Below are positions 50,924 through 60,778 of a stretch of DNA of 64,000 nucleotides, in pieces. A program made the translations under genes and the position numbers. This stretch comes from Flavobacterium galactosidilyticum. GTDB taxonomy: Bacteria > Bacteroidota > Bacteroidia > Flavobacteriales > Flavobacteriaceae. The notes under the pieces were generated by a model, which did not search any database, was not told the DNA's origin, and saw nothing but the letters and a program-made list of their open reading frames with translations. The stretch lies in the NCBI RefSeq assembly GCF_020911945.1, contig NZ_CP087135.1, positions 1,302,001 to 1,366,000 on the forward strand, written 5' to 3'. Positions within the stretch are counted from its first letter, which is position 1; each line of letters begins with the position of its first letter.

Positions 50924-52327
50924 ATGTCGTCTCACTACGAAGCAACCATTAGAAAACCCTTAGTTATAGGTGATAAAACGTATCACGATGTAACTGTAGA
51001 TGTAGCTGCACCTGTTGAAGGGAAAGCAAACAAACAATGGTGGATTGTATTTTCAATCGCATTAATAGCCTTCCTTTGGGGATTAGGCTGTATTATATAC
51101 ACCGTCTCTACGGGTATTGGTACATGGGGACTGAATAAAACTGTTGGATGGGCTTGGGATATTACCAATTTCGTTTGGTGGGTTGGTATCGGTCACGCAG
51201 GAACGTTAATTTCTGCAGTATTATTACTTTTCCGTCAACGTTGGAGAATGGCGATTAACCGTTCTGCAGAAGCAATGACAATTTTCTCAGTTATTCAAGC
51301 AGGTTTGTTCCCTATTATACACATGGGTCGTCCATGGTTAGCGTATTGGGTATTACCAATTCCGAATCAATTTGGTTCGTTATGGGTAAACTTTAACTCA
51401 CCTTTACTTTGGGATGTATTTGCGATTTCTACATACCTTTCAGTATCATTAGTTTTCTGGTGGACTGGTTTGTTACCTGATTTTGCAATGTTACGTGATA
51501 GAGCTATAACTCCGTTTAACAAAAGAGTATATTCGATATTAAGTTTTGGTTGGAGCGGTAGAGCAAAAGACTGGCAACGTTTTGAAGAAGTATCTTTAGT
51601 GCTTGCAGGTTTAGCTACTCCACTTGTACTTTCGGTTCATACTATTGTATCGATGGACTTTGCTACTTCAGTAATTCCAGGTTGGCATACTACTATTTTC
51701 CCTCCTTACTTTGTTGCTGGAGCAGTTTTCTCAGGATTTGCGATGGTTAATACCTTGCTTATTATTATGAGAAAAGTTTCTAATCTTGAAGCTTACATCA
51801 CGGTTCAACATATTGAATTGATGAATATTGTAATCATGATTACCGGATCTATAGTAGGTGTTGCGTATATCACTGAATTATTTGTTGCATGGTATTCAGG
51901 AGTAGAGTATGAACAATATGCTTTCCTTAATAGAGCAACAGGACCTTACTGGTGGGCTTATTGGTCAATGATGACTTGTAATGTTTTTTCTCCTCAGTTC
52001 ATGTGGTTTAAGAAATTAAGAACAAGTATTATGTTTTCATTTATAATTTCGATAGTTGTAAACATCGGAATGTGGTTTGAGAGATTTGTAATTATCGTAA
52101 CTTCGTTACATAGAGATTATTTACCATCTTCATGGACAATGTTCTCACCGACATTTGTTGATATTGGAACTTTCATAGGAACAATAGGTTTCTTCTTTGT
52201 ACTGTTTTTATTATATGCTAGAACTTTCCCTGTGATTGCTCAAGCGGAGGTTAAAACGATTTTAAAGGGAACAGGAGATAATTATAAAAGAGAAAGAGAA
52301 GCAAATAAAGATTCACACCATGAGTAA
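50924..52327 (+). CDS. actC: Alternative complex III membrane subunit ActC (NrfD-like)
   Basis: 467 residues with about ten transmembrane helices of the NrfD/PsrC type (WWIVFSIALIAFLWGLGCIIY, VWWVGIGHAGTLISAVLLLFRQRW, IIHMGRPWLAYWVLPIPNQ). ActC is one of the two NrfD-like quinol-binding subunits; the other is ActF. The stop overlaps the actD start by 8 bp. Confidence 0.94.
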   Translation: MSSHYEATIRKPLVIGDKTYHDVTVDVAAPVEGKANKQWWIVFSIALIAFLWGLGCIIYTVSTGIGTWGLNKTVGWAWDITNFVWWVGIGHAGTLISAVLLLFRQRWRMAINRSAEAMTIFSVIQAGLFPIIHMGRPWLAYWVLPIPNQFGSLWVNFNSPLLWDVFAISTYLSVSLVFWWTGLLPDFAMLRDRAITPFNKRVYSILSFGWSGRAKDWQRFEEVSLVLAGLATPLVLSVHTIVSMDFATSVIPGWHTTIFPPYFVAGAVFSGFAMVNTLLIIMRKVSNLEAYITVQHIELMNIVIMITGSIVGVAYITELFVAWYSGVEYEQYAFLNRATGPYWWAYWSMMTCNVFSPQFMWFKKLRTSIMFSFIISIVVNIGMWFERFVIIVTSLHRDYLPSSWTMFSPTFVDIGTFIGTIGFFFVLFLLYARTFPVIAQAEVKTILKGTGDNYKREREANKDSHHE

Positions 52328-52844
52328 TAAAGTAATTTACGCATTTTATAATGACGATGATATTTTGATGGATGCGGTAAAAAAAACCAGAGCAGCTCAT
52401 CACCATATTGAGGAAGTTTTTTGCCCATTCCCAGTGCACGGTTTGGACAAGGCAATGGGGCTTGCGCCAACTAGATTAGCTATTTGTTCATTCATTTATG
52501 GATGTATTGGTTTATCATTTGCAGTTTGGATGATGAATTATATCATGATACAAGATTGGCCACAAGATATTGGTGGAAAGCCAAGTTTTAGCTATATTGA
52601 GAACATGCCTTCTTTTGTTCCAATTATGTTTGAGCTTACAGTATTTTTTGCTGCTCACTTAATGGTTATTACTTTTTATATGAGAAGTAGATTATGGCCA
52701 TTCAAAGAAGCTGAAAATCCTGATGTTAGAACTACAGATGACCATTTCTTAATGGAAGTTGCAATAAAGGGTAATGAGGAGGAGATGGTATCTTTCTTTC
52801 AAAACACGGGAGCTGTAGAAGTTAAAGTAATAGATAAGCATTAA
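52320..52844 (+). CDS. actD: Alternative complex III subunit ActD (DUF3341)
   Basis: 174 residues. A cytoplasmic N-terminal part (YAFYNDDDILMDAVKKTRAAHHHIEEVFCPFPVHGLDKAMG) typical of DUF3341 precedes two transmembrane helices (~55-80 and ~98-120). It is a structural subunit of ACIII. It overlaps actC and is followed 7 bp later by actE. Confidence 0.93.
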   Translation: MSNKVIYAFYNDDDILMDAVKKTRAAHHHIEEVFCPFPVHGLDKAMGLAPTRLAICSFIYGCIGLSFAVWMMNYIMIQDWPQDIGGKPSFSYIENMPSFVPIMFELTVFFAAHLMVITFYMRSRLWPFKEAENPDVRTTDDHFLMEVAIKGNEEEMVSFFQNTGAVEVKVIDKH

Positions 52845-52851
52845 ATTAGAT

Positions 52852-53397
52852 ATGAAAAGCGTATATAAAATAACACTTTTATTTGGTATAACTATTTTAG
52901 TTTCATCTTGCCATAATACATCGGCACCAAACTATCAATATTTTCCAAATATGTACGAATCTGTGGGTTATGAAACTTACTCTGAGTCGGATGCATTTAA
53001 AGATGGTAAAGAAGGTCAGCTTCCAGCTGAAGGATCAATAAATAGAGGTTTTGAGCCTTTTGAATACGAAAATTCTACTGCAGGTTATGAGTTAGCTAAA
53101 GCTAATCTTAAATCTCCTCTTGATTCTTTAACTACAAACCCAGAGAAAGGTAAAGAGTTATACGAGATTTATTGTATGACTTGTCACGGGTCTTCTGGTA
53201 ATGGTAAAGGTAAATTGGTAGAGAAAGAGAAGTTCTTAGGGGTTCCTAGCTATGCTGATAGAGTTATAACTGCGGGTAGTATTTATCACGTTATAACTTA
53301 CGGATTAAACTCAATGGGTTCGCATGCGAATCAATTGAATCCACAAGAACGTTGGTTAGTTGCTGACTATGTTCTAAAACTAAAAAGCGAATTATAA
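52852..53397 (+). CDS. actE: Alternative complex III cytochrome c lipoprotein ActE
   Basis: 181 residues. Lipobox C20 (ILVSSC) gives a lipid-anchored protein, and the haem motif CMTCH is at 108-112, followed by GNGKG; the distal Met is in LNSMGSHANQLNPQERW. ActE is the monohaem subunit at the periplasmic side of ACIII. It directly abuts actF. Confidence 0.94.
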   Translation: MKSVYKITLLFGITILVSSCHNTSAPNYQYFPNMYESVGYETYSESDAFKDGKEGQLPAEGSINRGFEPFEYENSTAGYELAKANLKSPLDSLTTNPEKGKELYEIYCMTCHGSSGNGKGKLVEKEKFLGVPSYADRVITAGSIYHVITYGLNSMGSHANQLNPQERWLVADYVLKLKSEL

Positions 53398-53424
53398 TTG
53401 TTGAACAAACTGATCGTAATAGAT

Positions 53425-54888
53425 ATGTATACATTTTCAAGTAAATTAAAAACATTCTCTTTTATCTTAATGGCCTTAGGTTTATTAGGAATTGGATATG
53501 GTTTTTATACTGCACCAAAGGATATTCAAGAAGTTGAAAAAATTCTTGCCGCGCAAAGTCATGGTGGACATGGTGAGGCAGCACATGAAGCTTCGATGCC
53601 TACTGAAGCTTCTCACGAAGCTACCGCCGTTGATACCGATGTGATTAAAGGAGATGCTGCTGTAGCAGTTTTAACTACCGAAGACACTACTAAAGTCACA
53701 GAAGAAGTACAAATAGAGCCAATTAGTGCACAACCGATTGTAAAAAAAGAAAGTCATGTAGTTAGTGAAGAGGAAGCTCACGCTGAACATTTGAATCATG
53801 TTTTACATCAGTTGCAAAATAAGCCGTGGTCGGCATTTTATGTAGCATGTATCTTCTTTATGTTAATTTCTCTTGGTGTATTAGCGTTTTATGCTATTCA
53901 GTACGTATCTCAAGCAGGATGGTCTCCTGTTTTGTTTAGAGTTATGCAAGGTATTACTGCTTATTTACCTGTTGGATCTGTAATATTTTTTATTTTCTTA
54001 GTGCTATCAGGTCTTCATCTTAATCACTTATTTGTTTGGTTAGATCCTGAAGTGGTTGCCACTGATAAATTAATTGCAAATAAATCAGGTTATTTAAATT
54101 TTCCTTTTTGGATTATTAGAGCTGCTATATTTCTGATTGGTTGGAATCTTTACAATTATTACACTAGAAAAAATTGTTTAGCGCAAGATGAATCTAATGA
54201 TAATAGTAATTATAAAAAGAACTTTAATATTTCGGCAATATTTCTTGTATTCTTTATTGTAACTGAATCTATAATGTCTTGGGATTGGATTATGTCTATT
54301 GACCCACACTGGTTTAGTACATTATTCGGGTGGTATGTTTTCTCAAGTTTCTTTGTTAGTGCTATAACTACAATTGCTTTAGTTACATTATACTTGAAAT
54401 CTAAAGGAGTATTAGAATTTGTAAATACGAGTCACATACATGATTTAGCTAAATTTATGTTTGGTTTTAGTGTTTTCTGGACGTACTTATGGTTCTCACA
54501 ATTCGTGTTAATATGGTATGCTAACATTCCTGAAGAAGTAACTTATTTTATTACTAGAATTGAAGTGTATAACCTTCCTTTCTTTGCTGCGGTAGTAATG
54601 AACTTTGTATTTCCTTTATTAATTTTAATTAATACTGATTTCAAAAGAATTACGTGGGTTTTAGTTATGGCAGGAATAGTTATATTGATGGGACACTATC
54701 TTGATTTCTTCCTTATGATTATGCCAGGAACAGTTGGTGATCAGTGGTTCATTGGTGTTTCAGAGATTGCATCAGTTCTTTTCTTCCTTGGATTGTTTAT
54801 TTATGTTGTTTTTACAGCATTAACAAAAGCTCCTTTGTTACCGAAAAGAAATCCTTTCATTGACGAAAGTAAACATTTCCATTATTAA
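53425..54888 (+). CDS. actF: Alternative complex III membrane subunit ActF (NrfD-like)
   Basis: 487 residues from the ATG; an in-frame TTG at 53398 abutting the actE stop is an alternative. One helix (~12-30, FILMALGLLGIGYGFY) is followed by a hydrophilic insert of ~100 residues rich in His, Glu and Ala (SHGGHGEAAHE, EASHEATA, HAEHLNHVLHQL). About nine further helices of the NrfD type follow. It is the second membrane pole of ACIII. The long His-rich insert is notable. Confidence 0.92.
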   Translation: MYTFSSKLKTFSFILMALGLLGIGYGFYTAPKDIQEVEKILAAQSHGGHGEAAHEASMPTEASHEATAVDTDVIKGDAAVAVLTTEDTTKVTEEVQIEPISAQPIVKKESHVVSEEEAHAEHLNHVLHQLQNKPWSAFYVACIFFMLISLGVLAFYAIQYVSQAGWSPVLFRVMQGITAYLPVGSVIFFIFLVLSGLHLNHLFVWLDPEVVATDKLIANKSGYLNFPFWIIRAAIFLIGWNLYNYYTRKNCLAQDESNDNSNYKKNFNISAIFLVFFIVTESIMSWDWIMSIDPHWFSTLFGWYVFSSFFVSAITTIALVTLYLKSKGVLEFVNTSHIHDLAKFMFGFSVFWTYLWFSQFVLIWYANIPEEVTYFITRIEVYNLPFFAAVVMNFVFPLLILINTDFKRITWVLVMAGIVILMGHYLDFFLMIMPGTVGDQWFIGVSEIASVLFFLGLFIYVVFTALTKAPLLPKRNPFIDESKHFHY

Positions 54889-54907
54889 TATTTAAAGAAG
54901 ATAACAG

Positions 54908-56068
54908 ATGACAAGTTTGTTGGTAATTATAGTTTTAGTTTTATTAGCTGTTGCTCTATGGCAATTGACTAAAATATTCGACCTAACGCAAGTTGGATCC
55001 AATGTAGATAAATCAGAAGTTGCGACTGATGATGATAATAATGTACAAGGTTATATCATGTTCGCCTTTATCGCATTTCTATATATCTTTACGATATATG
55101 GTTTATTTAAGTGGGGCCCATTAGTGCTTCATACTCCAGCATCTGAACATGGTGCAGAAGTTGATAATCTGATGAATATTACTTGGATTCTTATTTTTAT
55201 AGTACAAGCTATTACTCAAGTGTTATTGCATTATTTTGCTTTCAAATACAGAGGTAAAAAAGATCAGAAAGCATTGTATTTTGCTGATAACAATAAGTTA
55301 GAAGCAGTGTGGAGCGTAATTCCAGCAGTGGTTTTAGCAGGTTTAATTTTATATGGTTTATATGCTTGGACAAACATTATGTTTGTTGATGAAGACGAAG
55401 ATACAATTGTTATTGAGTTGTATGCACAGCAATTTAACTGGAAAGCAAGATATGCAGGTGAAGATAATGTATTAGGTAAAGCTAACGTAAGATTGATTGA
55501 AGGAGTTAATAGTCTTGGTGTTGATATGGCTGACCCGTACTCTCAAGATGACATCGTTGTAACTGAATTACACATTCCTAAAGGAAAAAAAGTTCATTTT
55601 AAAATGAGATCTCAAGATGTTTTACACTCAGCTTACTTTCCTCATTTTAGAGCTCAAATGAACGTAGTGCCCGGAATGGTAACTGAATTTGCTTTTACTC
55701 CGGTTTATACTACTGCAGAATACAGAGAGTTACCTTATATGATTGAAAAAGTAGCTCACATTAACGATCTAAGAGTTAAGAAGAGTGCGGAGTTAGTGGC
55801 AAAAGGTGAGACAGCTTTAGATCCGTATACTTTTGATTACCTTTTACTTTGTAACAAAATATGTGGTGCATCTCACTACAACATGCAAATGAAAGTTATT
55901 GTCGATACTCCTGAGGATTATAAAAAATGGATCAGTGAACAAGCGCTTTTAGTTACTCAAGTTAAAGAAGCTAGCGCTGCTGCTTCAGCTCCAGTTGATG
56001 GTGACGTGAAGGTCGATTCTACTAAAGGTGGTGATACCACGGCTGTTGTTAAAATGGCGATGAAATAA
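54908..56068 (+). CDS. coxB: Cytochrome c oxidase subunit II
   Basis: 386 residues. An N-terminal helix and two more transmembrane segments (~48-66 and ~90-112, ~138-152) precede a cupredoxin domain with the CuA ligands C315, C319, H323 and M326 (CNKICGASHYNM), plus HSAYFPHFRAQ upstream. No haem c motif is present, so electrons must arrive from a separate cytochrome domain, plausibly that of ActA. The C-terminal tail of ~35 residues is low-complexity. Confidence 0.95.
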   Translation: MTSLLVIIVLVLLAVALWQLTKIFDLTQVGSNVDKSEVATDDDNNVQGYIMFAFIAFLYIFTIYGLFKWGPLVLHTPASEHGAEVDNLMNITWILIFIVQAITQVLLHYFAFKYRGKKDQKALYFADNNKLEAVWSVIPAVVLAGLILYGLYAWTNIMFVDEDEDTIVIELYAQQFNWKARYAGEDNVLGKANVRLIEGVNSLGVDMADPYSQDDIVVTELHIPKGKKVHFKMRSQDVLHSAYFPHFRAQMNVVPGMVTEFAFTPVYTTAEYRELPYMIEKVAHINDLRVKKSAELVAKGETALDPYTFDYLLLCNKICGASHYNMQMKVIVDTPEDYKKWISEQALLVTQVKEASAAASAPVDGDVKVDSTKGGDTTAVVKMAMK

Positions 56069-56098
56069 TATAAATAAGAAAATTTAAAGTAAACATAT

Positions 56099-57895
56099 AT
56101 GTCAGCAGAAGGTCACGATCACGCAATGGATCACGAACACGAACACCACCATAAAGAAACTTTTATTACTAAATATATCTTTAGTACTGATCATAAAATG
56201 ATTTCTAAGCAATACTTGATTACAGGTATTATCATGGGAGTTATTGGAGTACTAATGTCACTTCTGTTTAGAATGCAACTAGCATGGCCAGAAGAATCAT
56301 TTAAAATTTTTAATTTACTTTTAGGTGATAAATTTGCTCCAGGTGGAGTTATGGCTAATGATATTTATTTGGCCCTTGTTACTATACATGGTACAATAAT
56401 GGTATTCTTTGTTTTAACTGCTGGTTTGAGTGGAACATTTAGTAATTTATTAATTCCATTTCAAATTGGTGCTCGAGATATGGCGTCAGGCTTTATGAAC
56501 ATGGTGTCTTACTGGTTGTTCTTTTTGTCAGCTGTAATTATGTTATCATCATTATTTGTTGAGGCGGGTCCAGCTTCATCAGGATGGACTATATATCCGC
56601 CATTAAGTGCATTGCCACAGGCAATTCCAGGTTCTGGTGCAGGTATGACATTGTGGTTGATTTCGATGGCAATATTTATTGCTTCTTCATTATTAGGTTC
56701 ATTAAACTACATTGTTACTGTAATTAATTTAAGAACTAAAGGAATGTCTATGACAAGATTGCCATTGACAATATGGACATTCTTTGTAACTGCAATTATT
56801 GGAGTAGTTTCATTTCCAGTTTTATTATCTGCTGCGTTACTTTTAATTTTCGATAGAAGTTTTGGAACTTCTTTCTTCTTGTCAGACATCTATATTGCTG
56901 GTGAAGTTTTGCATTATCAAGGTGGATCTCCTGTTTTATTTGAACACTTATTCTGGTTCTTAGGGCATCCTGAAGTATATATTGTTATTTTACCTGCAAT
57001 GGGTATTGTTTCTGAAGTTTTAGCGACGGGTTCTCGTAAGCCAATCTTTGGATACAGAGCAATGATTATGTCTGTTTTAGCTATTGCATTTTTATCAACA
57101 ATAGTATGGGGGCATCATATGTTTGTATCAGGAATGAATCCATTTTTAGGATCTGTATTTACTTTTACAACCTTATTAATTGCGATTCCATCGGCTGTTA
57201 AAGCATTTAACTGGATTACTACATTATGGAAAGGAAATTTACAATTGAATCCAGCTATGTTGTTTTCTATTGGTATGGTTTCTACATTTATTAGTGGTGG
57301 TTTAACTGGAATTATATTAGGAGATAGTACATTAGATATTAATGTACATGATACTTACTTTGTTGTAGCTCACTTTCACTTAGTAATGGGTATTTCTGCA
57401 CTTTATGGAATGTTTGCTGGAGTTTACCACTGGTTCCCTAGATTGTACGGAAGAATGATGAATAAGAATTTAGGCTATATTCACTTTTGGGTTACTGCTA
57501 TTTGTGCTTACGGAGTATTTTTCCCAATGCACTTTATTGGATTAGCTGGTTTACCTAGACGTTATTACACAAATACAAGTTTCCCTTTATTTGATGATTT
57601 ACAGAATGTGAATGTACTTATTACTACTTTTGCTTTGATTGGTGGCGTTTTTCAATTGGTTTTCTTATATAACTTTTTCAGTAGTATATTCTTCGGTAAA
57701 AAAGCGGTTCAAAACCCTTGGAAATCGAATACTCTTGAATGGACTGCTCCAGTAGAACACATTCATGGAAACTGGCCTGGTGAGATTCCAGAAGTTCATA
57801 GATGGCCTTACGATTATAGCAATCCTAACCATGATGAAGATTTTGTACCTCAAAATGTACCAATGAAACCAGGTGAAGAAGTTTTACATCACTAG
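56099..57895 (+). CDS. coxA: Cytochrome c oxidase subunit I
   Basis: 598 residues with 12 core helices. Ligands and channel residues are visible: the low-spin haem His in TIHGTIMVFF, WFLGHPEVYIVILPAMG (CuB His and the cross-linked Tyr), WGHHMFVSGM (CuB His pair), and DTYFVVAHFHLVMG (haem a3 and a ligands). It reduces O2 to water and pumps protons. The N-terminus carries seven histidines between residues 6 and 18 (GHDHAMDHEHEHHH), which may bind metal. Last gene of the operon. Confidence 0.97.
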   Translation: MSAEGHDHAMDHEHEHHHKETFITKYIFSTDHKMISKQYLITGIIMGVIGVLMSLLFRMQLAWPEESFKIFNLLLGDKFAPGGVMANDIYLALVTIHGTIMVFFVLTAGLSGTFSNLLIPFQIGARDMASGFMNMVSYWLFFLSAVIMLSSLFVEAGPASSGWTIYPPLSALPQAIPGSGAGMTLWLISMAIFIASSLLGSLNYIVTVINLRTKGMSMTRLPLTIWTFFVTAIIGVVSFPVLLSAALLLIFDRSFGTSFFLSDIYIAGEVLHYQGGSPVLFEHLFWFLGHPEVYIVILPAMGIVSEVLATGSRKPIFGYRAMIMSVLAIAFLSTIVWGHHMFVSGMNPFLGSVFTFTTLLIAIPSAVKAFNWITTLWKGNLQLNPAMLFSIGMVSTFISGGLTGIILGDSTLDINVHDTYFVVAHFHLVMGISALYGMFAGVYHWFPRLYGRMMNKNLGYIHFWVTAICAYGVFFPMHFIGLAGLPRRYYTNTSFPLFDDLQNVNVLITTFALIGGVFQLVFLYNFFSSIFFGKKAVQNPWKSNTLEWTAPVEHIHGNWPGEIPEVHRWPYDYSNPNHDEDFVPQNVPMKPGEEVLHH

Positions 57896-57910
57896 TTTCT
57901 TTAAATATTT

Positions 57911-57945
57911 AAAATGCCTTTCTATTCTGAAAGGCATTTTTTTTT
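57911..57945 (+). terminator. Terminator of the act-cox operon
   Basis: A perfect 12-bp inverted repeat (57911-57922 with 57929-57940), 6-nt loop, T-run to 57945. Subunit III is not encoded before this point. Confidence 0.92.
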
Positions 57946-57961
57946 ACATGTAACTTTATTC

Positions 57962-57969
57962 TATCTTTG
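57962..57969 (+). promoter_or_regulatory. Predicted -7 box of the ruvB promoter
   Basis: TATCTTTG with its G only 4 nt before the ruvB ATG (57974), so the predicted transcript begins at the start codon. Confidence 0.6.
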
Positions 57970-57973
57970 CTAT

Positions 57974-58996
57974 ATGAATGAAAATTTAGATCCAACATCA
58001 AACGGATACAATGCGGAAGAACTTGATCTTGAAAAAAAATTAAGACCACTTTCTTTTGATGATTTTGCAGGTCAAGATCAAGTATTAGAAAATTTAAAAA
58101 TATTTGTTCAAGCGGCTAATCAGAGGAATGAAGCGCTTGATCATACTCTTTTTCACGGTCCTCCAGGTTTAGGTAAAACTACATTAGCTAATATACTTGC
58201 TAATGAATTGCAAGTAGGTATAAAGATCTCTTCAGGACCAGTACTTGATAAGCCCGGGGACTTAGCAGGTTTGCTAACTAATCTTGAAGAGCGCGATGTT
58301 TTATTTATTGATGAAATACATCGTTTAAGTCCTATTGTAGAAGAGTATTTATATTCTGCAATGGAAGATTTTAAGATTGACATAATGATCGAGTCTGGAC
58401 CAAATGCGAGGACTGTGCAAATCAATCTCAATCCATTTACATTAATAGGCGCTACTACCAGATCGGGGTTGCTTACTGCTCCAATGCGTGCCCGTTTTGG
58501 GATAGCTTCACGTCTGCAATATTATACAACTGAATTGCTTACAGCAATCGTAGAACGAAGTGCTTCTATCTTTAAAATGCCTATATCAATGGAAGCTGCT
58601 ATTGAAATTGCTGGTAGAAGTCGCGGTACACCCCGTATTGCTAATGCGTTATTGCGTCGTGTTCGTGATTTTGCGCAAATTAAGGGAAATGGAACTATTG
58701 ATATTGAAATTGCTCGTTATGCTTTAAAAGCTTTAAATGTCGATGCTTTTGGTCTGGATGAAATGGACAATAAAATCTTAACCACAATTATTGAAAAGTT
58801 CAAAGGAGGTCCAGTTGGTTTGTCCACTTTAGCAACAGCTGTTTCTGAAAGTAGTGAAACTATTGAGGAAGTTTATGAGCCCTTTTTGATACAGGAAGGT
58901 TTTATTATGCGCACTCCCAGAGGTCGCGAAGTTACTGAGAAAGCTTATAAACATTTAGGAAAGATTAATTCTAATATTCAAGGTGGTTTGTTTTAA
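57974..58996 (+). CDS. ruvB: Holliday junction branch migration helicase RuvB
   Basis: 340 residues, AAA+ ATPase motor that drives branch migration with RuvA. Walker [16 protein letters not shown], Walker [10 protein letters not shown], sensor/arginine-finger region [18 protein letters not shown], and a C-terminal winged helix with [17 protein letters not shown]. The ATG at 57974 is chosen because the longer frame starts within the terminator of the preceding operon. ruvA is 5 kb downstream, not adjacent. Confidence 0.97.
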   Translation: MNENLDPTSNGYNAEELDLEKKLRPLSFDDFAGQDQVLENLKIFVQAANQRNEALDHTLFHGPPGLGKTTLANILANELQVGIKISSGPVLDKPGDLAGLLTNLEERDVLFIDEIHRLSPIVEEYLYSAMEDFKIDIMIESGPNARTVQINLNPFTLIGATTRSGLLTAPMRARFGIASRLQYYTTELLTAIVERSASIFKMPISMEAAIEIAGRSRGTPRIANALLRRVRDFAQIKGNGTIDIEIARYALKALNVDAFGLDEMDNKILTTIIEKFKGGPVGLSTLATAVSESSETIEEVYEPFLIQEGFIMRTPRGREVTEKAYKHLGKINSNIQGGLF

Positions 58997-59026
58997 AATA
59001 TTGTTTTTTAAAATAGGTCGAGCTTT

Positions 59027-60007
59027 TTGCTTTATCAGATTTTAATTGCTGCTTTTAATTTTTATATTTATCCTATAAATACGGTAATCATTTTAAAATC
59101 TCAATATACTCAATTCATCAAATCCGAGGCTAAGCGTCTCGGTTTTTTGTCTTGTGGGATATCTAAGGCTGGTTTTTTAGAAGATGAAGCACCACGTTTA
59201 GAAAATTGGTTAAACAATAATCGAAACGGGCAAATGTCCTATATGGAGAATCATTTTGATATGCGGCTAAATCCAACATTGCTTGTTGATGATGCTAAAA
59301 GCGTAGTTTCACTTTTGTTAAATTATTATCCAGAGGAAGTACAAAACTCGGAATCCTTTAAAATTTCTAAATACGCTTATGGGGAGGATTACCATTTTGT
59401 TATCAAAGACAAACTGAAGGAGTTTTTATTTTCAATTCAATCAAATATTGGTGAGGTGTCTGGTCGTGCGTTTGTGGATTCAGCTCCCGTTTTAGATAGA
59501 GCTTGGGCCGCTAAGAGTGGATTGGGGTGGATTGGTAAAAGCAGTAATTTAATCACCCAAAAAGTAGGCTCTTTTTATTTTATAGCTGAGCTCATTATTG
59601 ATTTAGACTTAGAGTACGATAATCCGACTACAGATCATTGTGGGTCGTGTACTGCATGTATTGACGCCTGTCCCACAGAAGCAATTGTGGCTCCTTATAC
59701 TGTTGATGGCAGTAAATGTATTTCCTATTTTACAATAGAGCTGAAAGAAAATATACCAACAGACATGCGAGGTAAGTTTGATGATTGGGCTTTTGGATGT
59801 GATATTTGTCAGGATGTTTGTCCGTGGAATAGGTTTTCAAAAGCACATAGCGAACCATTATTTAGTCCTAATCCTGAAATGTTATCGATGTCTAAAAAGG
59901 ACTGGATAGAAATTACTGAGGAAACATTTAGGACTGTATTTAAAAAATCACCACTTAAAAGGGCAAAGTTTCACGGTTTAAAACGCAATATCGATTTTCT
60001 CAAGTAA
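59027..60007 (+). CDS. queG: Epoxyqueuosine reductase QueG
   Basis: Up to 326 residues. It catalyses the last step of queuosine synthesis in tRNA, using cobalamin and two [4Fe-4S] clusters. The catalytic-Asp region [29 protein letters not shown] and the cluster motifs [16 protein letters not shown] and [13 protein letters not shown] are clear. The family's usual N-terminus begins near residue 24 ([18 protein letters not shown]). No ATG or GTG lies near this point; the only in-frame NTG is TTG at 59027, so the start may be that TTG or a rare ATT/ATA codon near 59075-59090. Confidence 0.92.
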   Translation: MLYQILIAAFNFYIYPINTVIILKSQYTQFIKSEAKRLGFLSCGISKAGFLEDEAPRLENWLNNNRNGQMSYMENHFDMRLNPTLLVDDAKSVVSLLLNYYPEEVQNSESFKISKYAYGEDYHFVIKDKLKEFLFSIQSNIGEVSGRAFVDSAPVLDRAWAAKSGLGWIGKSSNLITQKVGSFYFIAELIIDLDLEYDNPTTDHCGSCTACIDACPTEAIVAPYTVDGSKCISYFTIELKENIPTDMRGKFDDWAFGCDICQDVCPWNRFSKAHSEPLFSPNPEMLSMSKKDWIEITEETFRTVFKKSPLKRAKFHGLKRNIDFLK

Positions 60008-60195
60008 AATTTATTTTACTTGATAGAAATATTTCTATTTATTTCAATATTCTTTATTGGTGATTTTTTTATTGTAAAACATAAAGAATTTATAAAGGAA
60101 TTTATTTGTTTCGTGATTTATTTTCGTTCTATCTATGTTTTTATTGTTTTTATCTATATTTTTTTTAACTTTATCATTCACTAAATGAAGTAATT

Positions 60196-60621
60196 ATGAC
60201 AGTTAATCAAATTTTAAGTACAAAAGGAAAGGAAGTTTATTCGATACTTTCAACTAACACTGTATATGAAGCATTAACAGTGATGAGTGAGAAAAACATA
60301 GGAGCAATTCTTATTATTGAAGATACGATATTGAAAGGTGTTTTGTCTGAGCGAGATTATGCTCGCAAAATTGTACTGAAATCTAAGTCTTCTAAAAAAG
60401 CCTTTGTTCATGAAATTATGGAGACTGATGTGGTAACCGTAAGTCCATTGGACAATTTAGATTTTTGCATGGAGCTTATGAGTACTAAAAGAGTGCGTCA
60501 TTTACCAGTTTTAGAAAATAATACTGTAATTGGAATCATCTCAATTAGTGATGTTGTAAAAGCGATAATTGATATGCAAAAAGATACTATTCAACATCTG
60601 AATTCATATATTACACAGTAA
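60196..60621 (+). CDS. CBS-domain-pair protein
   Basis: 141 residues made of two CBS domains (about 8-65 and 75-135): VYEALTVMSEKNIGAILIIEDTILKGVLSERDYARKI and LDFCMELMSTKRVRHLPVLENNTVIGIISISDVVKAII. Such pairs bind adenosine nucleotides and act as stand-alone regulators. The target is unknown. It appears monocistronic with its own terminator. Confidence 0.9.
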   Translation: MTVNQILSTKGKEVYSILSTNTVYEALTVMSEKNIGAILIIEDTILKGVLSERDYARKIVLKSKSSKKAFVHEIMETDVVTVSPLDNLDFCMELMSTKRVRHLPVLENNTVIGIISISDVVKAIIDMQKDTIQHLNSYITQ

Positions 60622-60644
60622 ACTCAAATAACTTAAATTTTAAT

Positions 60645-60670
60645 ATAGCTGCAATTTTTGCGGCTATTTT
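60645..60670 (+). terminator. Terminator of the CBS-domain gene
   Basis: ATAGCTGCAA (60645-60654) pairs with TTGCGGCTAT (60658-60667), one G-U pair, followed by T-rich sequence. Confidence 0.78.
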
Positions 60671-60745
60671 TATTGTTATTTGCTAATTATCACCTAGTTT
60701 TTGTAAAAGAATAGTATAAAAGTTATCTTTTTAGAGCAAGTCTTC

Positions 60746-60753
60746 TATCTTTG
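60746..60753 (+). promoter_or_regulatory. Predicted -7 box of the maeB promoter
   Basis: TATCTTTG, with a predicted leader of about 22 nt before the ATG at 60779. Confidence 0.58.
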
Positions 60754-60778
60754 CGATTGCGAATAAAATCTAAAATCC

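Noticed and set aside
57914..57973. Longer ruvB start
   Set aside because: The extension begins inside the act-cox terminator and upstream of the ruvB promoter box; the family starts at MNENLDP.
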